From contig NZ_CP024081.1 of NCBI RefSeq assembly GCF_003033885.1, forward strand, positions 3,224,046 through 3,288,045: DNA of 64,000 nucleotides. The letters are read 5' to 3'. The translations under genes and the position numbers were made by a program. The notes under the pieces are model-generated. The model had not been told where the DNA came from, made no database searches, and saw only the letters and a program-made list of their open reading frames with translations. This DNA comes from Pseudomonas rhizophila (GTDB taxonomy: Bacteria > Pseudomonadota > Gammaproteobacteria > Pseudomonadales > Pseudomonadaceae). The stretch's first letter is position 1. Each line of letters starts with the position of its first letter. This document shows, piece by piece, positions 34,038-43,645 of the stretch.

Positions 34038-34856
34038 ATGCAGATCAACCCCAACAAAGACACTCAACTGTGCATGTCACTATCGGCGCGCCCTGGGAAC
34101 TTCGGCCTGCGCTTTCACAATCACCTGTATGAGCAACTGGGGCTGAATTTTTACTACAAGGCATTCAGCAGCCAGGACTTGCCCGGTGCTGTAGGCGGCA
34201 TCCGCGCCTTGGGCATCCGCGGGTGCGGGGTGTCGATGCCGTTCAAGGAGGATTGCATCGCCCTGGTCGACGAACTCGATCCTTCCGCCGCCGCGATCCA
34301 GTCCATCAATACCATCGTCAACACCGATGGCCATTTAAAGGCCTACAACACCGACTACATCGCGATCGCCCAATTGCTGCAAACCCATGCGGTGCCCAAG
34401 GATTCAACCTTTGCTCTGCGCGGTAGCGGCGGCATGGCCAAGGCCGTGGCCAGCGCCTTGCGCGACGGTGGTTACTCAAACGGTTTGATCGTGGCCCGCA
34501 ACGAAACCGCCGGGCGAGCCTTGGCCGGCTCCCTGGGTTACGAGTGGCAGGCTGAACTGGGGCAGCGACGGCCGCAGATGCTGATCAACGTCACGCCGAT
34601 CGGCATGACCGGTGGCCCGGAAGCCGATCAACTGGCGTTCGAGCCCGAGACCATCGCAGCGGCCGAGACGGTGTTCGATGTGGTGGCGATCCCGTCGCAA
34701 ACGCCGCTGATCGTGCGCGCCCAGGCTGAGGGCAAACGGGTCATCACCGGGCTCGAAGTGATTGCGATCCAGGCCCTGGAGCAGTTTGTCCTGTACACCG
34801 GCGTGCGGCCCAGCGCGGAACAATTCAAGAAGGCCGTGGCGTTCGCTCGATCCTGA
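34038..34856 (+). CDS. Shikimate 5-dehydrogenase-like protein (SDH-L type)
   Basis: A 272-residue protein with the AroE fold. The substrate domain holds K70 (MPFKE) and D106 (YNTDY), the conserved catalytic pair. The NADP domain holds the GSGGMAKAVASAL loop (about 128-140). It lacks the standard AroE N-terminus (for example the SxSPxxHN motif becomes SLSARPGNFGLRFHN), as in the HI0607-type SDH-L group. That group has weak activity on shikimate and an unknown main role. The ATG at 34038 has AAGGAG nine bases upstream. It abuts the convergent yceH with no spacing. Confidence 0.88.
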   Translation: MQINPNKDTQLCMSLSARPGNFGLRFHNHLYEQLGLNFYYKAFSSQDLPGAVGGIRALGIRGCGVSMPFKEDCIALVDELDPSAAAIQSINTIVNTDGHLKAYNTDYIAIAQLLQTHAVPKDSTFALRGSGGMAKAVASALRDGGYSNGLIVARNETAGRALAGSLGYEWQAELGQRRPQMLINVTPIGMTGGPEADQLAFEPETIAAAETVFDVVAIPSQTPLIVRAQAEGKRVITGLEVIAIQALEQFVLYTGVRPSAEQFKKAVAFARS

Positions 34857-35504
34857 TTACTCCAGTCGCGCCAGCCGTTCTTCCAACGCCGCGATCCGCG
34901 CTTCGAGTTCTTCGATGCGCTCCAGCGACACGCCGCTGCCGGCACCACGCTCCACGGGATGCTGGCGGGCGGCGAGGATCGCTTCGATATCCGCCGGGTC
35001 GCCCATGGCGTGCATGTAACGGTCTTCCCGCTGGCCTGGCTGACGCGGCACCAACAGCGCCAAACCACGGGCGATCAGCCGTTCAAGCTGATGCACCACC
35101 TGTTCGGTGTCTTCGAAATCGTGCATCCGCCCGCTACGGGTCAGCAGTTCATTGACTGTCTGCGGGCCGCGCAAGAACAGCAACCCCATCAGAATCACTT
35201 GGGCCGGCACCAGCTCCAGGGCCTTGTCGACCCGATGCTCCCAGCGGTCGGCGCGGCTGCCCATCACCAGTTTGGTAAAGCCGCGACCTTCCAGCGCACG
35301 CAGGCTCTGGCCGACCTGGCCCGGATTGAGGTTCATGACCGGCTCACGGCTGGTCTTCTGGTTGCAGGCCAGCACCAGGGCGTTGAGCGTCAGCGGGTAG
35401 GTCTCGGGGTTGGTGGCCTGCTTTTCGACCAGCGCGCCGAGAATGCGGATTTCCGTGCTGTTGAGCCGCGGTTCTTCGGCCGGGCTTTGTTCTTCGATAC
35501 TCAT
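34857..35504 (-). CDS. yceH: YceH (DUF480) winged-helix protein
   Basis: A 215-residue protein of the YceH/DUF480 family with two winged-helix domains (about 12-95 and 100-175; for example [26 protein letters not shown]) and a C-terminal coiled coil ([22 protein letters not shown]). The function is not established; family members are conserved in gammaproteobacteria and may bind DNA or partner proteins. The ATG at 35504 gives the usual start. Its stop codon directly abuts that of the aroE-like gene. Confidence 0.92.
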   Translation of the reverse strand: MSIEEQSPAEEPRLNSTEIRILGALVEKQATNPETYPLTLNALVLACNQKTSREPVMNLNPGQVGQSLRALEGRGFTKLVMGSRADRWEHRVDKALELVPAQVILMGLLFLRGPQTVNELLTRSGRMHDFEDTEQVVHQLERLIARGLALLVPRQPGQREDRYMHAMGDPADIEAILAARQHPVERGAGSGVSLERIEELEARIAALEERLARLE

Positions 35505-35634
35505 CGCGCGTTCCCTATGCTGTGGAAGCCGCCTAGCCTAATCCTTGCGCAATAAAAGACAAGGTGCGCAACAAGGCGTGGCTATAATCGCACCCGTTTG
35601 ATTTGTCCTTTCCTGCCACCTGCATGAGATCGCC

Positions 35635-36144
35635 ATGACTATTTCCCTGTACGCCGCTTCCATCCCGGTTTTCAAGCAGATGCTCAACGCCCTGAGTGAT
35701 GTCCTGAACAAGGCTGAAGCCCACGCCACTGCGAAAAACATCGACCCGAACGCGTTCCTGCAAGCCCGCCTGTACCCTGACATGTTCCCCCTGGTACGCC
35801 AGGTGCAGATCGCGGTGGACTTCGCCAAAGGCGTGTCCGCGCGTCTGGCCGAGCTTGAAGTGCCGAAATATGACGACAGCGAAACCACCTTTGCCGAACT
35901 GCAAGCCTTGATCACCAAGGTATTGGCGTTCATCGACGGCATCAGCCCCGAGCAGATCGACGGCAAGGAAGGCATCGAAATCGTCACCCGTCCGGGCACG
36001 CCGAAGGAAAAACGCTTCACCGGCCAGACCTACCTGCTGAGCTATGGTCTGCCGCAGTTCTTCTTCCACGTCACCACCACCTATGCGCTGCTGCGCCACA
36101 ATGGCGTGGAAGTGGGCAAACGCGACTACATGGGCGCGTTCTAA
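35635..36144 (+). CDS. DUF1993 family protein
   Basis: A 169-residue soluble protein matching DUF1993 (MTISLYAASIPVFKQMLNAL; GQTYLLSYGLPQFFFHVTTTYALLRHNGVEVGKRDYMG). It is a helical bundle resembling DinB-like folds. The histidines in the FFHVTTTYALLRHNG segment could bind a metal, but activity is unknown. The ATG at 35635 follows a GAGAT site. It is followed by an exceptionally long perfect hairpin. Confidence 0.88.
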   Translation: MTISLYAASIPVFKQMLNALSDVLNKAEAHATAKNIDPNAFLQARLYPDMFPLVRQVQIAVDFAKGVSARLAELEVPKYDDSETTFAELQALITKVLAFIDGISPEQIDGKEGIEIVTRPGTPKEKRFTGQTYLLSYGLPQFFFHVTTTYALLRHNGVEVGKRDYMGAF

Positions 36145-36146
36145 AC

Positions 36147-36206
36147 CCGCCAGCATGAAAAAGCCCGGGACGGTGTGGGCCGTCCCGGGCTTTTTCATGC
36201 TGGCGG
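36147..36206. terminator. Bidirectional terminator with 27-bp perfect stem
   Basis: Bases 36147-36173 pair perfectly with 36180-36206 around a six-base loop. The central part AAAAAGCCCGGGACGG / CCGTCCCGGGCTTTTT looks like a standard bidirectional terminator. The outer CCGCCAGCATG / CATGCTGGCGG extends the pairing far beyond what termination needs. Confidence 0.9.
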
Positions 36207-36225
36207 TCTGTTTACACGGTGGCTG

Positions 36226-36313
36226 TGCCATCGCTATCGCGAGCAGGCTCGCTCCCGCATTGGATTTGTATCTGCCACAAACCCTGTGGGAGCGAGCCTG
36301 CTCGCGATGACGG
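36226..36313. repeat. REPIN element
   Basis: Two REP arms face each other: CGCGAGCAGGCTCGCTCCCGC (about 36226-36260) and CTGTGGGAGCGAGCCTGCTC (36282-36313). The first arm has one altered base at CCCGCA. It lies between the DUF1993 hairpin and the sstT gene end. Confidence 0.88.
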
Positions 36314-36333
36314 TCATACCTCCAGCGCCGCTG

Positions 36334-37566
36334 TCAGGCCACGCGTTCGCGCTTCTCTTCCTCACCCAAGCAAGCCGCCGCGGTGAACAGCACATCGGTA
36401 GAGGAATTGAGCGCAGTCTCCGCCGAATCCTGCAGGACGCCGATAATGAAGCCCACGGCGACCACCTGCATGGCGATGTCGCTGGGAATGCCGAACAGGC
36501 TGCATGCCAGGGGAATCAGCAACAGCGAACCACCGGCCACGCCGGACGCGCCGCAGGCACAAATGGCCGCGACGACGCTCAGCAACACGGCGGTCGGCAC
36601 GTCGACCACGATACCCAGGGTATGCACCGCCGCCAGGGTCAGTACGGTGATGGTAATGGCGGCGCCGGCCATGTTGATGGTCGCGCCCAGCGGGATCGAT
36701 ACCGAATAGGTGTCTTCGTGCAGGCCCAGGCGTTTGCTCAGTTCCAGGTTCACTGGGATATTCGCCGCCGAACTGCGGGTGAAGAATGCGGTAATGCCGC
36801 TCTCGCGCAGGCAGGTAAAGACCAGTGGGTACGGGTTGCGACGCAGCTTCCAGAACACGATGAGCGGGTTCATCACCAGCGCCACGAACAGCATGCAGCC
36901 AATCAGCACGGTCAACAGGTGAAGGTAGCCCAGCAACGCGCTGAAGCCTGAGGTTGCCAGGGTCGAGGCCACCAGGCCGAAGATCCCCAGCGGGGCGAAG
37001 CAGATGACCACGCGCACGATCACGGTCACGCCGTTGGACAGATCCCCGAGCACGGTACGGGTGGTTTCGCCAGCATGGCGAATGGCAATGCCCATCCCGA
37101 TGGCCCAGGCCAGAATGCCGATGAAGTTGGCATTCATCAGGGCGCTGACCGGATTGTCCACCACGCTGAGCATCAAACTCTGCAGTACTTCGCCGATGCC
37201 GCCGGGGGCGGTGACGGCGACGTCATGGGACACCAGGACAAGGCTGGACGGAAACAGGGTACTGGCAACCACCGCGACCACTGCGGCGGCGAAAGTGCCG
37301 AGCAGGTACAGGAAGAGAATGGGCCGGATATGGGTTTCCTGACCGTGCTTGTGGTTGGCGATCGACGCCATGACCAGCACGAACACCAGGATCGGTGCCA
37401 CGGCCTTGAGCGCTGACACAAAGACCTTACCGATGAAAGCGGTGGACTTGGCAAGGTCCGGTGCCAGCCACGCCAGGATGATGCCGGCGATCAGACCGAT
37501 GACGATTTGCGTCACCAGGCCGGTGCGTTTGAGGCGGTGTAGAACGGAAGGAGACAAAGCAGTCAT
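36334..37566 (-). CDS. sstT: Serine/threonine:sodium symporter SstT
   Basis: A 410-residue DAACS-family transporter with eight helices and two re-entrant loops. It imports serine and threonine with Na+. The serine-rich loop [20 protein letters not shown] and the [21 protein letters not shown] segment match SstT. The ATG at 37566 ([14 protein letters not shown]) is the family start; the Shine-Dalgarno is weak (GAGA). It is monocistronic with REP sequence at its 3' end. Confidence 0.94.
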   Translation of the reverse strand: MTALSPSVLHRLKRTGLVTQIVIGLIAGIILAWLAPDLAKSTAFIGKVFVSALKAVAPILVFVLVMASIANHKHGQETHIRPILFLYLLGTFAAAVVAVVASTLFPSSLVLVSHDVAVTAPGGIGEVLQSLMLSVVDNPVSALMNANFIGILAWAIGMGIAIRHAGETTRTVLGDLSNGVTVIVRVVICFAPLGIFGLVASTLATSGFSALLGYLHLLTVLIGCMLFVALVMNPLIVFWKLRRNPYPLVFTCLRESGITAFFTRSSAANIPVNLELSKRLGLHEDTYSVSIPLGATINMAGAAITITVLTLAAVHTLGIVVDVPTAVLLSVVAAICACGASGVAGGSLLLIPLACSLFGIPSDIAMQVVAVGFIIGVLQDSAETALNSSTDVLFTAAACLGEEEKRERVA

Positions 37567-37849
37567 AACGGCATCTCTGATTTTTTTTGTGTGCAACGGT
37601 CGACCCCTCAGGGCAACAGACGGGCAGGCCACGTGAGCGGGACCGAAAAGAAAGTACAGCGTTTGCAGGCCGCGGACTTTATCACAGCCCGCGGAAAAAC
37701 CTGACGGACCTGTGACGATCCGTCGCTTGGGCGTTCACACGCGTTTGTCTGAGGGGCGCATTCTGTTAGGCTTTGGGCCAATCCCCTTTCTACTCTGCCA
37801 GCGACCCTTTTGGGCTGACGCTGGTGTCGTTGTTTTGCTGGAGTTCTGC

Positions 37850-39007
37850 ATGTTGTCTGTTTTTCTGTTGTCGGCGGCTGGTTTTACAGTGCTGACCACC
37901 GAATTCATTATCGTCGGCCTGTTGCCATCCATCGCCCGCGACCTGCAAGTCACGATTGCCCAGGCCGGGCTGCTGGTCACGCTGTTTGCATTTACCGTGG
38001 CGGCATTCGGGCCGTTCCTGACCGCCTGGTTCGCCCGCTTTGAGCGGCGCAAGCTGTTTATCAGCGTGTTGGTGATGTTTGGTCTGGCCAACACACTGGC
38101 GGCGCTGGCCCCCAATATCGGTGTAATGGCCGTCGCCCGATTGATCCCAGCCTTGGGGCTACCGGTGTTCTGGGCATTGGCCAGCGAAACGGCAGTGGAC
38201 ATTGTCGGGCCGCAGTTTGCCGGGCGGGCCATCGCCCGGATCGGGTTCGGCATTGTCTGTGCCACGGTGTTCGGTATTCCGGTAGGCACGCTGATTTCTG
38301 ATGCGTTCGGCTGGCGCAGCGCCTTTGCCATCCTGGCGTTCGTTGCGTTCGCCAAGGCCTTGCTGCTGTTTGTCTACCTGCCCAAAACCAATCTGCATCA
38401 GCACCAGGTCAGTTTGCGCTCGCAACTCAAGATATTGCGCAGCCCGTTGATGCAGGGCCATGTGCTGCTGTCGATCCTGGTGTTCAGCGGCATGTTCACC
38501 GCGTACACCTACCTGGCCGATATCCTCGAGCGCCTGGCCGGGTTCGACGGCACACTGGTGGGCTGGTGCCTGATGGGCTTCGGGGCCGTGGGGCTGGTGG
38601 GTAACTCTCTGGGCGGCCGCGCGGTGGACCGACACCCTTTGATCGCCTCGATGGTGTTTTGTCTGTTCCTGATCGGCGGCATGGTGGCGCTGGTGCCGAG
38701 CATTCATTCGACCGTCGGGCTGGCGGCAGCGATGGGCATCTGGGGAGTGACCCAGGCGGCCCTGTTCCTGGTCAGTCATGTACGACTGATGAAGGCCGCG
38801 CCTGAGGCTCCAGCCTTTGCCGCATCGCTGAACATCGCCGGGGCCAATCTGGGAATTGGCTTGGGGGCGATGGTCGGTGGGCGCGTCATCGATACCCTGG
38901 GCCTGGGCAGCGTTGGTTTTGCCGCGTCCGGGTTCATCCTCATATCGATCCTGCTGGCGTTATTGCTGATGACCTTCAAGCCCCGTGCCGCCTGCGCGCA
39001 GTCCTAA
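37850..39007 (+). CDS. MFS transporter (DHA1 family)
   Basis: A 385-residue major-facilitator protein with twelve helices (TTEFIIVGLLPSIARDL in helix 1 and loop, FARFERRKLF as motif A-like loop). DHA1 members are drug or metabolite exporters, for example the YdhP/AraJ-like group. The ATG at 37850 has GGAG seven bases upstream. It overlaps the convergent LysR gene by four bases at the stops, and that regulator may not be its controller. The substrate is unknown. Confidence 0.88.
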   Translation: MLSVFLLSAAGFTVLTTEFIIVGLLPSIARDLQVTIAQAGLLVTLFAFTVAAFGPFLTAWFARFERRKLFISVLVMFGLANTLAALAPNIGVMAVARLIPALGLPVFWALASETAVDIVGPQFAGRAIARIGFGIVCATVFGIPVGTLISDAFGWRSAFAILAFVAFAKALLLFVYLPKTNLHQHQVSLRSQLKILRSPLMQGHVLLSILVFSGMFTAYTYLADILERLAGFDGTLVGWCLMGFGAVGLVGNSLGGRAVDRHPLIASMVFCLFLIGGMVALVPSIHSTVGLAAAMGIWGVTQAALFLVSHVRLMKAAPEAPAFAASLNIAGANLGIGLGAMVGGRVIDTLGLGSVGFAASGFILISILLALLLMTFKPRAACAQS

Positions 39008-39900
39008 GCGCTGAACAGCTCGCGTCGGGCCCCTTCGGCGATGGCGACGATGCCCGGATGGCTGACCTTGCGCTCTACGGAAATGGCATAGAACGACTCG
39101 CTGACCGCATCGGTCTGGCCGATCACCTGCACGCCGTACTGACGCTGAACTTCTTCGGCGATCACGCTCGGGCCGATGAAAATTCCGCTGCCTGATTGCC
39201 CGAAGGCCTGCATCAGCGCGCTGTCGTCGAATTCGCCGACGATGCGCGGCTGGATCTGTTGCTCGGCGAACCAGCGTTGCAAGCGGCTGCGTACCACGGT
39301 TTCGGCACCTGGAATCAGCAGCGGGGCGTCATGCAGGCTGCGGGGGAAATCCTGCCCATAGCGCTCGGCCAGCGCAGCGGTGGCAAAGAAGCTGATCCCG
39401 CACTCTCCCAACTTCTGGCTATAACCCTTGATGTCCAGGTGGGTCGGCATCGGGCTGTCGGAAATCACCAGGTCCAGGCGCTGGATCGCCAGGTCCGCCA
39501 ACAGCCGCTCGAGTTTGTCTTCGCGGCAGGTGATGCGCAGCGGCTCACTCAGCTCCATGGTCGGCGCCAGCAGCCGATAGACAATGGACTTGGGCACCAC
39601 GTCCGCCACCCCGACCCGGAACAGCGTCTGCTGCTCATTGGGTTGGGCCCGGAGCATAAGCTCCAGTTCGCCACCCAACTGGAACATGTGTTCGGCATAG
39701 GGCAGCGTCTGGCGGCCAGCCTCGGTCAGTTCCAACTGTCTCCCGACGCGGCGAAACAACTTGATGTTAAAGGTTTGCTCAAGCAGCGAAATCTGCCCGC
39801 TGATGGTTTGTGGTGTCAGGTTCAGTTGCTCGCAGGCCCGCACGATGCTGCCGGTTTTGGCCACCACCCAGAAGTAATGCAGCTGTCGGTAATTGAGCAT
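39004..39900 (-). CDS. nhaR: LysR-family regulator, NhaR-like
   Basis: A 298-residue LysR regulator whose N-terminus MLNYRQLHYFWVVAKTGSIVRAC and LTPQTISGQISLLEQ match NhaR, the Na+-responsive activator of nhaA in enterobacteria. The effector domain covers about 90-290. No Na+/H+ antiporter gene lies in this window, so the regulon here is open. It is divergent from a small lipoprotein gene and convergent with an MFS gene. The start at 39900 is the family start. Confidence 0.85.
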   Translation of the reverse strand: MLNYRQLHYFWVVAKTGSIVRACEQLNLTPQTISGQISLLEQTFNIKLFRRVGRQLELTEAGRQTLPYAEHMFQLGGELELMLRAQPNEQQTLFRVGVADVVPKSIVYRLLAPTMELSEPLRITCREDKLERLLADLAIQRLDLVISDSPMPTHLDIKGYSQKLGECGISFFATAALAERYGQDFPRSLHDAPLLIPGAETVVRSRLQRWFAEQQIQPRIVGEFDDSALMQAFGQSGSGIFIGPSVIAEEVQRQYGVQVIGQTDAVSESFYAISVERKVSHPGIVAIAEGARRELFSA

Positions 39901-40036
39901 AAGGCACGCCGATTCGTAAAAGCCGAAGTATAACCGCTGAAAATACGAATTTTCCTGAAGTATTCACCTCTCTAGAATGCCGGGCCATCGGTGAGCCACC
40001 TTTGGTGCTCTGTTTAACCCTGAGAGGCATTTATCC

Positions 40037-40288
40037 ATGACGTACAAAACCCTGGGTTTGGCGGCCTTGTTGGCAGTGTCTTCAATCGCCCTCGTTGGCT
40101 GCGAACAGGCCGAAAAAAGTGCCCAGCAGTTGATGGGGCAAGCCGCGGAAACGGCCAAGCAGGCAATCGATGACACCCATAAGGCTGCGGAACAGGCGAT
40201 CAGCGAGGCCACTGGCGGGTTGATCAGCCCCAAGAAGAAGCCGGCGGATGAGGCTGAAGAATCCGAAACCTCCACCCAAACCATTTAA
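40037..40288 (+). CDS. Small helical lipoprotein, 83 aa
   Basis: An 83-residue lipoprotein. The signal peptide ends in LVGC, with acylated C22. The mature part is a lysine/glutamate/alanine-rich helix (AEKSAQQLMGQAAETAKQAID, with heptad-like spacing) and an acidic tail. Such coiled-coil lipoproteins can tie the outer membrane to other layers. The ATG at 40037 follows GAGAGGC. The terC gene starts 28 bases later, so they may be co-transcribed. Its function is not known. Confidence 0.8.
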   Translation: MTYKTLGLAALLAVSSIALVGCEQAEKSAQQLMGQAAETAKQAIDDTHKAAEQAISEATGGLISPKKKPADEAEESETSTQTI

Positions 40289-40316
40289 CCCCGTCATATC
40301 GAGTCAGGACTGACCC

Positions 40317-41066
40317 ATGGATTATCTTTTACAACTCGCTGCCAGCCCCACTGCATGGATCGCGCTGGCGACTCTGGTCGTCATGGAAATCGTGCTTGGC
40401 ATCGATAACCTGATCTTCATTTCGATCCTGACCAATAAACTGCCCGAACAGCACCGCGCCAAGGCGCGGCGTATCGGCATTGGCATGGCGCTGATCCTGC
40501 GCCTGGGCTTGTTGAGTACCATTGCTTTCATCGTGCAGTTGACTGAGCCGGTTATCGAAATCCTCGGTCAGGCATTCTCCTGGAAGGACATGATCCTGAT
40601 CGCCGGCGGCCTGTTCCTGCTGTGGAAAGCCACCACCGAGATCCACCACAGCATGGACCCGGCACCGAATGATCCGAAATCCGCCACCTCCGGCGTGACC
40701 CTCGGATTTGCCGCTGCGATCGGTCAGATCCTGATGCTGGACCTGGTATTTTCCATCGACAGCATCATTACCGCCGTGGGCATGACCGAGCATCTGCCGA
40801 TCATGATCATCGCCGTCGTGATCTCGGTGTTGGTGATGTTGCTGGCGGCCGAGCCGCTGGCCAAGTTCATCAACGACAACCCGACAGTGGTCATGTTGGC
40901 GCTGGGCTTCCTGATCATGATCGGCATGACGTTGATCGCCGAAGGCTTTGGTGCTCATGTGCCCAAGGGCTATATCTACGCAGCCATGGCGTTCTCGGCA
41001 GCGATCGAGGTGTTGAACATGATGTCGCGTCGTCGTCAGCAAAGGGCGTTGGCTGACAAAGCCTGA
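40317..41066 (+). CDS. TerC-family integral membrane protein
   Basis: A 249-residue protein with seven helices and the TerC signatures [12 protein letters not shown] (D in helix 1) and [14 protein letters not shown] (two acidic residues in the second repeat), which may carry metal ions, chiefly manganese. TerC homologues take part in tellurite resistance or Mn2+ export and metallation of exoenzymes. It lacks a C-terminal CBS/CorC domain. A strong terminator follows 15 bases after the stop. Confidence 0.9.
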   Translation: MDYLLQLAASPTAWIALATLVVMEIVLGIDNLIFISILTNKLPEQHRAKARRIGIGMALILRLGLLSTIAFIVQLTEPVIEILGQAFSWKDMILIAGGLFLLWKATTEIHHSMDPAPNDPKSATSGVTLGFAAAIGQILMLDLVFSIDSIITAVGMTEHLPIMIIAVVISVLVMLLAAEPLAKFINDNPTVVMLALGFLIMIGMTLIAEGFGAHVPKGYIYAAMAFSAAIEVLNMMSRRRQQRALADKA

Positions 41067-41080
41067 TTACAGGCACTCAA

Positions 41081-41118
41081 AAGCCGCCCGGGTCCATGCC
41101 CGGGCGGCTTTTTTTTTG
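41081..41118 (+). terminator. Intrinsic terminator after terC-like gene
   Basis: A 12-bp stem AAGCCGCCCGGG / CCCGGGCGGCTT (41081-41092 and 41099-41110) with a TCCATG loop and a following run of T. This is a textbook rho-independent terminator. Confidence 0.95.
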
Positions 41119-41142
41119 GATTTTTGAAGGGCGGCGGGCCGG

Positions 41143-41310
41143 TCAGTGTGCGGCGGCGTGGCGCCTGGCCGGTTTTGGTGCTTTTTCCGCCCGCGCTGGT
41201 CGTGGCGCAGGATGATGGCGGCGTGCAATGCGCAAAACGCCCCACAGCATGGCTGTGGCGACGCTTAACCAGCCGAATATCAGCATCAGGATTGTTGTGG
41301 TCAGGCTCAT
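41143..41310 (-). CDS. Small membrane protein, 55 aa
   Basis: A 55-residue protein with one membrane helix (LTTTILMLIFGWLSVATAML) and a basic, histidine-containing cytoplasmic tail (RRHHPAPRPARAEKAPKPAR). AAGGAGG sits eight bases before the ATG at 41310, an excellent site. It is a single-gene unit convergent with terC. Its function is unknown; a regulator of a membrane complex is possible. Confidence 0.72.
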   Translation of the reverse strand: MSLTTTILMLIFGWLSVATAMLWGVLRIARRHHPAPRPARAEKAPKPARRHAAAH

Positions 41311-41533
41311 CTGTGCCTCCTTCTGCCCAAGTTCAGGGCGACGCACTCGTTACAATGGACAGTCTAGTCGCTAAAGTGTTGCAGGGAATCGATCGGTATT
41401 GATGACAAACGGACCGCTTCGTTCTATCGCCGCGATGGGACTGCTGTTTAAGGCTATACCCACGTCTGTCTGCACCTTATGATCGACGGCCCTTGCCTGG
41501 CCCGATGTCGGGTGCCTTAACAAGAGAGTCCTA

Positions 41534-42211
41534 ATGTTTCCGGTAATTTCCTCTTTTCGATCACTGGTACTGGTGACGGCCTGCCTGGCGGCCCTGGCGG
41601 GTTGCGCAGGCAGTGTGTCGCCGCAGATTCAGCGCCTGCCCGAGCGGGTGGAACTCAACAGCGTGCCGTTTTTTCGCGGTGAGATGTACCAGGGTGGCCC
41701 CCAGTCGCTGGCCAGCCTCTTGACGCTGCAAGGCACGGTAATCACCCCGGGGCTGCTGGAGAAGCCTCTGCATCTGCCGGAAGGCGAGGCTCATTTGCAG
41801 CAGAACCTGCAGACCCTGGCGCGAGAGTATGGGCTGGTGGTGTACCCCCTCGACAGCGAACTGCCGGCACTGTTGGAGCAAGTCGCGGCAGGTTATCCCG
41901 TGTTGGTGCGCTATACGGAGGGGTCGGCTTTCTGGTCTGGGCCCAGGTACGGCATTCTCGTCGGTTATGACCGCCAAAAGCAGACGGTCTTGCTGCGATC
42001 AGGGATGAACCGGCGGCTGCTGATGAGCTTCAGTGGGTTTGAGTCGGCTCTCAAGGATGCTGGAGGCTGGGCGGTATTGGTCCAGCGACCTACGCAGCTC
42101 CCGGCCAAGGTAGACTCTCAGCGCTGGCTGAAAGCTGCGGGCGAACTGGCCGGGGCAGGGCAGGAGCAGGCAGCGGCCCGGGCGACTCAAGCCCTGAGCG
42201 GCGCACACTGA
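41534..42211 (+). CDS. C39-like lipoprotein of the PA2778 type lacking catalytic Cys and His
   Basis: A 225-residue lipoprotein (lipobox LAGC, C24) with a papain-like C39 domain as in the PA2778-type cysteine peptidases (ELNSVPFFRGEMYQGGPQSL, then SGPRYGILVGYD and LLRSGMNRR). The active-site cysteine of the usual YQCGP motif is glycine (codon GGT, one change from TGT). The histidine before the ILVGYD strand is tyrosine (TAC, one change from CAC). It should therefore be inactive as a peptidase. It may survive as a binding protein or be decaying. The ATG at 41534 follows GAGAGT. Confidence 0.82.
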   Translation: MFPVISSFRSLVLVTACLAALAGCAGSVSPQIQRLPERVELNSVPFFRGEMYQGGPQSLASLLTLQGTVITPGLLEKPLHLPEGEAHLQQNLQTLAREYGLVVYPLDSELPALLEQVAAGYPVLVRYTEGSAFWSGPRYGILVGYDRQKQTVLLRSGMNRRLLMSFSGFESALKDAGGWAVLVQRPTQLPAKVDSQRWLKAAGELAGAGQEQAAARATQALSGAH

Positions 42212-42271
42212 TCTCACCCCCGTTCGTCACTTGTCGGGCACCACCCGCCATGCCAGAGGCTCCTAACCTCA

Positions 42272-42290
42272 GGGCCGGAATATCCGGCCC
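42272..42290. other. Perfect short hairpin before the 67-aa ORF
   Basis: GGGCCGGA-ATA-TCCGGCCC forms an eight-base stem with a three-base loop, without a T-run. It ends ten bases before the Shine-Dalgarno of the next gene. It may mark the 3' end of the lipoprotein mRNA or the leader of the small gene. Confidence 0.5.
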
Positions 42291-42310
42291 ATGCTTGCGA
42301 GGAGAAAAGC

Positions 42311-42514
42311 ATGGCACAGTCGAAAACACCTACGGGGCCACATTCTTCCGAACATTCTTCTGGCGATGATTTGGGGTTTGATCCCGACTCGCCGGATCTC
42401 GGCGATCCTCAAGTCGATCCGATAGGCCCCGCCAAGGCGCCTCTGGACGAAGAGGATGAGCAGGAGGAGCCCGGTTCCAGAGCGTATGACCCGTTGGGTG
42501 ATCTAAAACCTTGA
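42311..42514 (+). CDS. Hypothetical acidic protein, 67 aa
   Basis: A 67-residue, very acidic, probably disordered protein (PDSPDLGDPQVDP; DEEDEQEEPG). AGGAGA lies eight bases before the ATG at 42311. A perfect hairpin precedes it and a strong terminator follows four bases after the stop, so it is its own unit or the end of the lipoprotein transcript. I do not recognise a domain. Confidence 0.68.
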   Translation: MAQSKTPTGPHSSEHSSGDDLGFDPDSPDLGDPQVDPIGPAKAPLDEEDEQEEPGSRAYDPLGDLKP

Positions 42515-42517
42515 ATA

Positions 42518-42549
42518 AAACAAAGCCCCGATGAGTCGGGGCTTTGTTT
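42518..42549. terminator. Terminator between the acidic ORF and pbpG
   Basis: AAACAAAGCCCCGA (42518-42531) pairs perfectly with TCGGGGCTTTGTTT (42536-42549) around TGAG. The A- and T-rich outer parts let it act in both directions, ending both the acidic ORF and pbpG. Confidence 0.9.
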
Positions 42550-42559
42550 GCCTGGTTAA

Positions 42560-43498
42560 TTAATTCGACGCTTCGACTACACCGGTTTGGCGGCTCTTGA
42601 GGTTCTTAGCCGCCTTGTATTGAAGGGCCGCGGCAGGGACGCTGGCGCTTTTGCCGGTTTCCACCCAGCTACGGATCCGGCTGGCATCGGCGAAGTGGGT
42701 GTATTTCCCAAACGCATCCAGCACCACCAGGGCCATCGGTCGATTGCTCATTTTCGTCACCAGTACCAGGCAGTGGCCGGCCTGATTGGTGAAGCCGGTC
42801 TTGGTCAGCTGGATGTCCCAGCCAGCCTTATGGACCAAGTGGTCGGTATTGCGAAAGCCCAGGCTATAAACCGGTTTGCGGAAGGTTACGGTCTTTTCCT
42901 TGGTGGTACTCAGTTCGCTCAGCAATGGATATTTGCGTGCCGCGATCAGCAGTTTGGTCAGGTCCCGGGCGGTGGATACGTTGTGAATCGACAGGCCTGT
43001 GGGCTCGACATAGTGGGTGCTGCTCATGCCCAGCGCCTTTGCCTTGGCGTTCATGGCCGCGATGAACGCTGCGTACCCGCCCGGGTAGTGGTGGGCGAGG
43101 CTGGCGGCGGCGCGGTTCTCCGACGACATCAGGGCAATCAGCAACACGTCCCGGCGTGACAGTTCGCTGTTGAGCTTGACCCGGGAAAATACTCCCTTCA
43201 TCTCCGGTGTATTGGCGATGGTCATGGAGATGTATTCATTCAGATCCTGCTTGGCATCCAGCACGATCAGTCCGGTCATCAATTTGGTCACCGAAGCGAT
43301 GGGCACCACTACGTCGGGATTGCTGGCATAAACGACTTTATTCGTCTGCAAGTCCAGCAGTATCGCGCTGCCCGAGGCGACTTGCAGTTTTGAGGTGTCT
43401 CGCGGGGTGGCGATGGTTTCCTGCGCCTCGACATTCTGCGTGATAAAGGTACCTGTGAAAGCGAAGAACAGGCTGAGGATAGAAAGACGGATTTTCAC
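42560..43498 (-). CDS. pbpG: D-alanyl-D-alanine endopeptidase (PBP7 family)
   Basis: A 312-residue penicillin-binding serine enzyme of the periplasm that cuts D-Ala-mDAP cross-links in peptidoglycan. It has a signal peptide (to about residue 25), SVTK (S69-K72), SEN (126-128) and KTG (233-235). I use the GTG at 43498 because the family begins [14 protein letters not shown]; an in-frame ATG at 43561 adds 21 residues that break the signal peptide and has no ribosome site. It is a single-gene unit. Confidence 0.9.
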   Translation of the reverse strand: MKIRLSILSLFFAFTGTFITQNVEAQETIATPRDTSKLQVASGSAILLDLQTNKVVYASNPDVVVPIASVTKLMTGLIVLDAKQDLNEYISMTIANTPEMKGVFSRVKLNSELSRRDVLLIALMSSENRAAASLAHHYPGGYAAFIAAMNAKAKALGMSSTHYVEPTGLSIHNVSTARDLTKLLIAARKYPLLSELSTTKEKTVTFRKPVYSLGFRNTDHLVHKAGWDIQLTKTGFTNQAGHCLVLVTKMSNRPMALVVLDAFGKYTHFADASRIRSWVETGKSASVPAAALQYKAAKNLKSRQTGVVEASN

Positions 43499-43645
43499 GC
43501 GAGTAGACTCGATAGAGTTGAAGGTGCCGTGCAGCAATGGCTTGTTAAAAAAGCGCTGCATTTTATGAGTATGGGCGACGACAGCGCCATATGCCTGTAC
43601 CGCCGGGGCTTGCGATTAAATAAAGTTTAATGAAGGGCGCAAAAA

